Source: JBJEQG01 sp051881635
Lineage (GTDB): Bacteria > Bacillota > Clostridia > Oscillospirales > Acutalibacteraceae
Length of the DNA: 10,673 nt
NCBI GenBank assembly: GCA_051881635.1
Contig: JBJEQG010000135.1
Location: 1 to 10,673, forward strand
Reading direction: 5' to 3'
Shown: positions 5,964-10,673 of the stretch, one piece after another
Position numbering within the stretch: position 1 is the stretch's first letter
Layout: every line of letters begins with the position of its first letter
The notes under the pieces: model-generated
Seen by the model: only the letters and a program-made list of their open reading frames with translations
What the model was told of the DNA's origin: nothing
Databases searched by the model: none
Made by a program: the position numbers and the translations under genes

Positions 5964-6578
5964 TTACTTGGATTTTTGGCGTTTGATAACTTTCAGACGG
6001 GAAAATTCCTCTCGGTCTTTTTCTTCCAAAGCCTCAGTGATGAATTTAACGGTTTCCTCAAAACGGGGAATCATTATGTTTTTGAGAGCATTGGCTCGTT
6101 TTTGCGTTTTCTTGATTGAATCCGCCAAACGGTAAACACTGTTTTCGACTTCCGCCAATTCAGTTGTCAGTTTCTTTACGGCACGAAAAGAGAAATATGC
6201 CTCGTCCAATGCAATATTTGTTGAAGAAAGACCGTAATATAATTGCGGTTCATCTTCGTTGTCAATCGTAACAATGGGGATTTCCACGCCCATGACACTT
6301 CTGTATGACAGGCGAAGACTTGTTTCTTCGGGAACAGTTTTGGAAATATTGTCGCAAAATCCTAATGTGATATTTGCCCTTTGCAGTGCGAGATAGGCTT
6401 TGCTGTAAGTCGAGTCGATTTTATCTTGAAGTTCGGTTGCCCGGTCAATCAGCGTCATCATTTCACGCACAAGAATATTTCTTTTTCTGTCCAAAAGCTC
6501 AAAACCCATTTTCGCCAACGCCAGCGATTTTTTTGTTGCCATGAGGTTGCCTTTGGTCGGTACAGCCTGTACGGACAT
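5964..6578 (-). CDS. atpD: V-type ATP synthase subunit D
   Basis: Subunit D forms the central rotor shaft of V/A-type ATPases, turning inside the A3B3 head and linking it to subunit F and the membrane ring. The 204-residue protein has the family length. The N-terminal pattern VPTKGNLMATKKSLALAKMGFELLDRKRNIL matches the conserved start of the first long helix. VMGVEIP in the middle and the long C-terminal helix with KRANALKNIMIPRFEETVKFI are also typical. Most of the protein is predicted to be two antiparallel coiled-coil helices around a short globular part. The ATG at 6578 is preceded by a strong AAGGAGGT site about 7 nt away. It is the last gene of the operon, 27 nt after atpB. Its stop codon is followed after 1 nt by repeat copy 1. 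Confidence 0.93.
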   Translation of the reverse strand: MSVQAVPTKGNLMATKKSLALAKMGFELLDRKRNILVREMMTLIDRATELQDKIDSTYSKAYLALQRANITLGFCDNISKTVPEETSLRLSYRSVMGVEIPIVTIDNEDEPQLYYGLSSTNIALDEAYFSFRAVKKLTTELAEVENSVYRLADSIKKTQKRANALKNIMIPRFEETVKFITEALEEKDREEFSRLKVIKRQKSK

Positions 6579-6605
6579 AGCGTTTACCTCCTTCCGCTGT
6601 CAGGA

Positions 6606-8042
6606 TTAAATATCATCATCTGTATCATTTGCATTATTGCTCATATAGGACTTGAAGTTCAGTTTTTCGTGGTCAGTGATATAATACTTGTCCAACAGCT
6701 TGTCATCAACACGGTCCAATTCATTACGGGGCAGAGTGGAAAGCAGTTTCCAACCCAAGTCCAAACTTTGCTCAATACTTCTGTTTTCGTTATAGCCCTG
6801 ATTAACAAAGAACTGCTCAAACAGCTTTCCGAACTCCATATACTTTTTGTCGCTCGGCGATAATTCTTCTTCACCGATAACAGATGCCAGAGAACGAACA
6901 TCAATAACTTTTGCATAAGCGGCGAAAAGCTGGTTTGCCAAAGCCTGATGGTCAGACCTTGTGTAACCGTCACCAATACCGTCTTTCATCAAACGGGACA
7001 AAGACGGCAAAACCGATACGGGCGGATATAAACCCGCACCTTCCAAAGAACGGTCCAAAACAATCTGTCCCTCAGTAATATAACCTGTCAGGTCTGGAAC
7101 AGGGTGCGTAATATCATCATTCGGCATGGTCAAAATCGGAATTTGAGTTACCGAACCCTTGCTTCCTTTAATCATGCCTGCACGCTCATACAAAGACGCC
7201 AGGTCAGAATAAAGATAACCCGGATAGCCTTTTCTGCCGGGAATTTCACCTTTGGAAGAGGAAAACTCACGCAATGCCTCAGCATAAGAGGTCATATCCG
7301 TCATGATAACCAAGATGTGCATATTCAATTCAAACGCCAAATATTCGGCGGCAGTCAATGCACATTTCGGTGTTAAAATTCTTTCAATAATCGGGTCATT
7401 TGCCAGATTAAGGAACATAACAACACGGGAAAGAACACCGCTTTCGTCAAAACTTTTGCGGAAATATTCGGCAACATCATTTTTAACGCCCATAGCGGCA
7501 AAAACGATACCGAACTTGCTGTCATCATCGGAAATTTTGGCTTGACGGGCAATCTGTACCGCCAATTCATTATGTTTCATACCCGAACCCGAAAAAATCG
7601 GCAGTTTCTGACCACGAATCAGCGTCATCAGGGTATCAATCGTTGATATGCCCGTATTGATATAGTTTCTCGGATAAACACGGGAAACGGGGTTCATTGG
7701 TGTACCGTTGATGTTTGCCATTTTTTCGGGAAAAACATCACCGTAGCCGTCAATCGGACGGCCTGCACCGTTGAATACTCTGCCGAGAATTTCGGGTGAA
7801 AGTGCCAATTCCATAGGGTGACCTTTGAGGCGGGTGCGTGTATTTCCGAGAGAAATATTTTTTGTTCCCTCAAAAACCTGTACAACCGCACGCTTGCCCT
7901 CAATCTGCACAATTCTTCCATGACGGAAAGTGCCGTCATCAAGACGAATATCAACGATTTCCTCATAAGAGGCATTTTCTACATCGTCAAGCACAATCAA
8001 TGAGCCGTTAATCTCTTTTACGCCAACATAATCGAGTATCAT
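6606..8042 (-). CDS. atpB: V-type ATP synthase subunit B
   Basis: Subunit B is the non-catalytic partner in the alternating A3B3 head of the V/A-type ATPase. The 478-residue protein has the usual N-terminal beta-barrel followed by the nucleotide-binding-like domain. NGAGRPIDG, YINTGISTID, GQKLPIFSGSG, and PGRKGYPGYLYSDLASLYER are typical of B subunits. The degenerate P-loop reads GSGMKHNE, where most homologues I know have GSGLPHNE; like them it lacks a Walker A GKT. Arg350 in SLSRLM sits at the number of the arginine finger of Enterococcus hirae NtpB, which reaches into the catalytic site of A. The C-terminus ends in an acidic, Asn/Asp-rich tail. It lies 27 nt after atpA and 27 nt before atpD. 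An AAGGAA site stands about 10 nt before the ATG. Confidence 0.96.
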   Translation of the reverse strand: MILDYVGVKEINGSLIVLDDVENASYEEIVDIRLDDGTFRHGRIVQIEGKRAVVQVFEGTKNISLGNTRTRLKGHPMELALSPEILGRVFNGAGRPIDGYGDVFPEKMANINGTPMNPVSRVYPRNYINTGISTIDTLMTLIRGQKLPIFSGSGMKHNELAVQIARQAKISDDDSKFGIVFAAMGVKNDVAEYFRKSFDESGVLSRVVMFLNLANDPIIERILTPKCALTAAEYLAFELNMHILVIMTDMTSYAEALREFSSSKGEIPGRKGYPGYLYSDLASLYERAGMIKGSKGSVTQIPILTMPNDDITHPVPDLTGYITEGQIVLDRSLEGAGLYPPVSVLPSLSRLMKDGIGDGYTRSDHQALANQLFAAYAKVIDVRSLASVIGEEELSPSDKKYMEFGKLFEQFFVNQGYNENRSIEQSLDLGWKLLSTLPRNELDRVDDKLLDKYYITDHEKLNFKSYMSNNANDTDDDI

Positions 8043-8069
8043 TCCAATTCACTTCCTTATAAAGTCAGA

Positions 8070-9827
8070 TTATACAGTCAGGCCTGCAAGTTTTTCATCA
8101 ATTTCCTTGATTAAATCATCAAACATTTCGGGCTTGCTGTTCGGAATATCATATTTCATCTTTGCCAGTTTGTCGAACAAACCCAATTCCATAATGCGTG
8201 AAATCGGAATGGAGGCAGCGATAATATGCTTTGCTTTTGCATATAAGTGCAAAATGGCTTTCATCATCAAAAGCTGTTTTTGCAGCGGAACAAAGGTATC
8301 GTCAGCATGAAATGCGTTTTGCTGTAAGAAACCGACACGAATGGCTTTTGCCGTTTCGATAACCAATTTTTGGTCGTCAGGCAAAACATCAGCACCAATC
8401 AGCTTAACAATTTCCATCAAATTGCTTTCCTCATGGAGCAACGCACTCAGACGCCCTCTGTAACGGATAAAATCCTCACCCATGTTTTCTCTGTACCACG
8501 GGTCAAGGTCCGTAAAATATTCACTGTAACTGTTCATCCAGTTAATTGCGGGATAATGACGGGCATAAGCCAACGATTTGTCCAAAGCCCAGAAGCAACG
8601 GGTAAAACGCTTTGTATTTTGGGTAACAGGTTCGGAGAAGTCTGAACCTTGCGGAGAAACCGCACCGATAATCGTAACAGACCCTTCACTGCCGCACAAA
8701 GTTGATACACGCCCCGCACGCTCATAAAATTCAGAAAGTCTTGACGGCAGATAAGCCGGGAAACCTTCCTCAGCAGGCATTTCCTCCAAACGGCCGGAAA
8801 TTTCTCTCAAAGCCTCTGCCCAACGGGAGGTTGAGTCCGCCATGATTGCGACATGGTATCCCATATCCCTATAATATTCCGCCAGTGTCAATCCCGTATA
8901 AATAGACGCCTCACGGGCGGCAACAGGCATATTTGAAGTATTTGCAATCAAAACAGTACGGTCCGTCATCGGTCGTCCCGATTTTGGGTCAATCAACTCG
9001 GAAAATTCGTCCAAAACCTGACTCATTTCGTTACCACGCTCACCGCAGCCGACATAAACGATAATATCCGCATCGCACCATTTTGCAAGCTGATGCTGTG
9101 TCATTGTCTTGCCCGTACCGAAACCGCCGGGAATTGCCGCCGTACCGCCTTTGGAAATGGGGAAAAGCGTATCAATAACTCTTTGTCCCGTAATCAGCGG
9201 AATATTGGCGGGCAGTCTTTCCGCACATGGGCGAGCTGTACGGATTGGCCATTCCTGACACAAAGTTAATTTATGTTTTTCTCCCTGTGCGTCCTCAATC
9301 GTAACGATTGTATCTTTTAAACGGTATTTGCCGTTGGGTTCAACCGCAACAACCGTACCGCTGAGTGTCGGTGGCACTAAAAAACGGTGTTCGATAATTG
9401 CCGTTTCAGGGCAGGTTGCATAAATCATGCCACCGCTCAGTTTGTCGCCGACTTTTACTTTTATTTTTACATTCCAATATTTTTCGGTATCCAACTGGGA
9501 AACAGTCGCACCTCTCGAAATAAAAGAGCCGCTTTTTTCCTCAATCGCTTTCAATGGGCGTTCGATACCGTCAAAGATATTGTCGATAATACCGGGACCG
9601 AGCAAAACATTCATCGGAGCTCCCGTTCCATAAATTGAGTCGCCTAATTTCAGTCCTGTTGTTTCCTCATAAACCTGAATGGTTGTAAACTTATCCGTAA
9701 TACCAATAACCTCGCCAACCAAACGGCTTTCACCGACATACACCATTTCCATCATAGAGAATGAGCGTGTGTCCTTTACAGTGACAACAGGGCCGTTAAT
9801 ACCGAAGATAACATCATTTGTTGTCAT
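8070..9827 (-). CDS. atpA: V-type ATP synthase catalytic subunit A
   Basis: Subunit A hydrolyses or makes ATP in the A3B3 head of the V/A-type ATPase. The 585-residue length and the bulge-domain segment before the P-loop mark it as V/A-type rather than F-type. Walker A is GGFGTGKT at 234-241, with Lys240. The general-base Glu263 lies in CGERGNEM, two positions later than Glu261 of E. hirae NtpA. MADSTSRWAEALREISGRL and LPSRLSEFYERAG follow as expected. The P-loop begins GG where many homologues have GP. I prefer the ATG at 9827 to the in-frame GTG at 9836, because that GTG lies inside the ribosome binding site AGGTGG (9838-9833). The spacing to the ATG is then 5 nt. A hairpin separates it from atpE. 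Confidence 0.97.
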   Translation of the reverse strand: MTTNDVIFGINGPVVTVKDTRSFSMMEMVYVGESRLVGEVIGITDKFTTIQVYEETTGLKLGDSIYGTGAPMNVLLGPGIIDNIFDGIERPLKAIEEKSGSFISRGATVSQLDTEKYWNVKIKVKVGDKLSGGMIYATCPETAIIEHRFLVPPTLSGTVVAVEPNGKYRLKDTIVTIEDAQGEKHKLTLCQEWPIRTARPCAERLPANIPLITGQRVIDTLFPISKGGTAAIPGGFGTGKTMTQHQLAKWCDADIIVYVGCGERGNEMSQVLDEFSELIDPKSGRPMTDRTVLIANTSNMPVAAREASIYTGLTLAEYYRDMGYHVAIMADSTSRWAEALREISGRLEEMPAEEGFPAYLPSRLSEFYERAGRVSTLCGSEGSVTIIGAVSPQGSDFSEPVTQNTKRFTRCFWALDKSLAYARHYPAINWMNSYSEYFTDLDPWYRENMGEDFIRYRGRLSALLHEESNLMEIVKLIGADVLPDDQKLVIETAKAIRVGFLQQNAFHADDTFVPLQKQLLMMKAILHLYAKAKHIIAASIPISRIMELGLFDKLAKMKYDIPNSKPEMFDDLIKEIDEKLAGLTV

Positions 9828-9832
9828 ATAAT

Positions 9833-9838
9833 CCACCT
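9833..9838 (-). promoter_or_regulatory. atpA ribosome binding site that decides the start
   Basis: On the - strand AGGTGG precedes the ATG at 9827 by 5 nt. It contains the in-frame GTG at 9836, which therefore cannot both serve as the start and have this site upstream. Confidence 0.7.
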
Positions 9839-9846
9839 ATCTTAAA

Positions 9847-9875
9847 ATACGGATAACGGAAACCGTTTTCCGTAT
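9847..9875 (-). other. Intercistronic hairpin between atpE and atpA
   Basis: ATACGGA (9847-9853) pairs with TCCGTAT (9869-9875), and AACGG (9855-9859) with CCGTT (9863-9867), with one T-T mismatch and a 3-nt loop. In the atp transcript it follows the atpE stop by about 17 nt and precedes the atpA ribosome binding site by 8 nt. A short TTTTAAG follows the stem, so weak termination or attenuation is possible, as is RNA processing or stabilisation. Confidence 0.6.
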
Positions 9876-9892
9876 GATTTATTTATCCCAGC

Positions 9893-10489
9893 TCATTCCG
9901 TAACACGAAGCCCCGAATGGGAGCAGAACCATTCTTTTTGTTCCGCCAGCTTGGCGTCTAAGGACTCATCGGCAATCAAACCCATGGAAAAACTTTTGCC
10001 TATTATACCGCCGATTTGAATTTTATCGTCTGCCTCAACGGTGCAGTCTTTGCCGAAAGTCTTTTGGATTTCTGCCGATAAATTTAAATCTTCCTTGCGA
10101 ACATAGAGTGTTACATTACCGTTCAAAACAGAGGACATTTGCTTTACACTGTCCAGTAGGAGCGGTTTATATTTTTCCGTTTTTACAAATTCCTGCAATT
10201 TTTTTTCAGCCTTTGCAAAAACCTCATTCATGATTTCATTTCTTCTGATAAACAGTTCCTTGCGGCTTGCCGCCTCCTGTTTGGAAAGAGAAGCGGAAAT
10301 CTCGGTCTTGATTTCCGCCATTTTTCTTTGGATTAAAACATAAGCCTCATGAATCCCGTCCTCTTCCGCTTTTTCAAGCTCCTTTTCCTTAAAGGTTTCA
10401 GCCTCACTGCGGATTTTGGTACGCTGTTCTTCGGCATATTTTTCTATTGCTTTCAGAAATTTATCGGTTTTGCTTGCTATATCTGCCAT
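9893..10489 (-). CDS. atpE: V-type ATP synthase subunit E
   Basis: Subunit E is part of the peripheral stalk that holds the A3B3 head still against the membrane sector. The 198-residue protein has the family's usual length and shape. Residues 1-100 or so are a charged, Lys/Glu/Ala-rich helix expected to be a coiled coil with its stalk partner. The C-terminal part includes ADDKIQIGGIIGKSFSMGLIADESLDAKLA, close to the GG(V/I)-x10-NTLD/DNS(L/F) pattern of the E family's head-binding domain. The family is poorly conserved in sequence, so position in the operon, immediately before atpA, supports the call. AAGGAG lies 10 nt before the ATG at 10489. Between it and the upstream gene lies repeat copy 2. 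Confidence 0.88.
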   Translation of the reverse strand: MADIASKTDKFLKAIEKYAEEQRTKIRSEAETFKEKELEKAEEDGIHEAYVLIQRKMAEIKTEISASLSKQEAASRKELFIRRNEIMNEVFAKAEKKLQEFVKTEKYKPLLLDSVKQMSSVLNGNVTLYVRKEDLNLSAEIQKTFGKDCTVEADDKIQIGGIIGKSFSMGLIADESLDAKLAEQKEWFCSHSGLRVTE

Positions 10490-10556
10490 GTCTTTTCATC
10501 TCCTTTTCGTCAAGTGCCTGACACTCAATCATTCATTTCCCCTTAATTTCAAAAGA

Positions 10557-10637
10557 CGGGATTCAAAAGGGTTGTAAACCCTTTTGTGGTTTCCAAAGGC
10601 AGAGCCTTTGGTAGGGGTTTGGGGACAAAGTCCCCAA
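10557..10637. repeat. Three-hairpin palindromic repeat, copy 2
   Basis: This copy has the same CGGGATTC lead-in and the same three hairpins as copy 1: AAAAGGGTT/AACCCTTTT (10565-10573 and 10577-10585), CCAAAGGC/GCCTTTGG (10593-10600 and 10604-10611, loop AGA) and TTGGGGAC/GTCCCCAA (10619-10626 and 10630-10637, loop AAA). Hairpin 2 is identical between copies. Hairpins 1 and 3 differ by paired changes that keep the stems. The element sits inside the ATPase operon in the same orientation as copy 1. It ends 2 nt beyond the stop codon of the upstream gene and about 50 nt before the atpE ribosome binding site. Confidence 0.85.
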
Positions 10638-10639
10638 CA

Positions 10640-10673
10640 TTAAATCTTAACTCCGATAGCCTCACGCACATAA
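10640..10673 (-). CDS. C-terminus of the gene upstream of atpE, probably V-type ATP synthase subunit F (partial)
   Basis: Only the last ten residues, YVREAIGVKI, and a TAA stop (10642-10640) are inside the window; the rest lies beyond its right edge. The tail resembles the end of V/A-type subunit F proteins, which commonly finish in a pattern like VEKAVGxxI. Subunit F is otherwise missing between E and A, where some operons place it. Position and tail therefore both suit F, the rotor-shaft partner of subunit D, but ten residues cannot prove it. Confidence 0.5.
   Translation of the reverse strand, partial: YVREAIGVKI

Noticed and set aside
5781..6119. 112-codon open frame on the + strand after pflA
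   Set aside because: It runs through two terminator hairpins and the three-hairpin repeat and then antisense to atpD. Its residues are translations of palindromes, not a protein pattern.
10540..10648. TTAA on both sides of repeat copy 2 as a possible target-site duplication
   Set aside because: Copy 1 lacks a matching duplication, and a 4-bp AT-only match in AT-rich flanks is expected by chance.
1..10673. CRISPR array, defence genes, tRNA, rRNA, integrase or prophage genes
   Set aside because: No regularly spaced repeats, RNA gene signatures or relevant protein motifs were seen. All long coding regions are accounted for by pan-coa, pfl and V-ATPase genes.

Overview
The window suggests a low-to-moderate GC, anaerobic Firmicutes-type bacterium, probably a Clostridia relative. 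The evidence is a pyruvate formate-lyase system, a V-type (A/V) ATPase operon, AGGAGG-type ribosome binding sites on most genes, and GC-rich palindromic intergenic repeats. This placement is an inference from gene content; no rRNA or other marker gene is present.

Positions 1-2490 (+ strand) hold the end of a pantothenate/coenzyme A operon: panC (pantothenate synthetase), panD (aspartate 1-decarboxylase) and coaBC (4'-phosphopantothenoylcysteine synthetase/decarboxylase). PanD makes beta-alanine, PanC joins it to pantoate, and CoaBC turns phosphopantothenate into phosphopantetheine. The CoaBC decarboxylase domain has Asn where the family has its active-site Cys.

Positions 2491-2774 are an AT-rich regulatory region. 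It has nested dyad symmetry, a near-consensus extended -10 promoter, and a 5' leader with two hairpins, the second ending just before the pflB ribosome binding site. Positions 2775-5778 hold pflB (pyruvate formate-lyase) and pflA (its radical-SAM activating enzyme), which overlap by 14 nt.

Positions 5779-5963 separate two convergent operons. They hold an intrinsic terminator for pflBA, a perfect 16-bp hairpin that can terminate in both directions, and the first copy of an approximately 80-bp element made of three consecutive hairpins.

Positions 5964-10673 (- strand) hold a V-type ATPase operon. In transcription order it is the last codons of a gene that fits subunit F, the second copy of the three-hairpin element, atpE, atpA, atpB and atpD. 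The two element copies differ mainly by paired changes that keep the stems, and each lies 1-2 nt after a stop codon. The ion translocated cannot be told because the membrane subunits lie outside the window.

Most of the window is housekeeping metabolism, and I see no defence system, integrase, transposase, tRNA, rRNA or CRISPR array. The points most worth following up are the three-hairpin repeat, the altered CoaBC active site, and the structured pfl promoter and leader.
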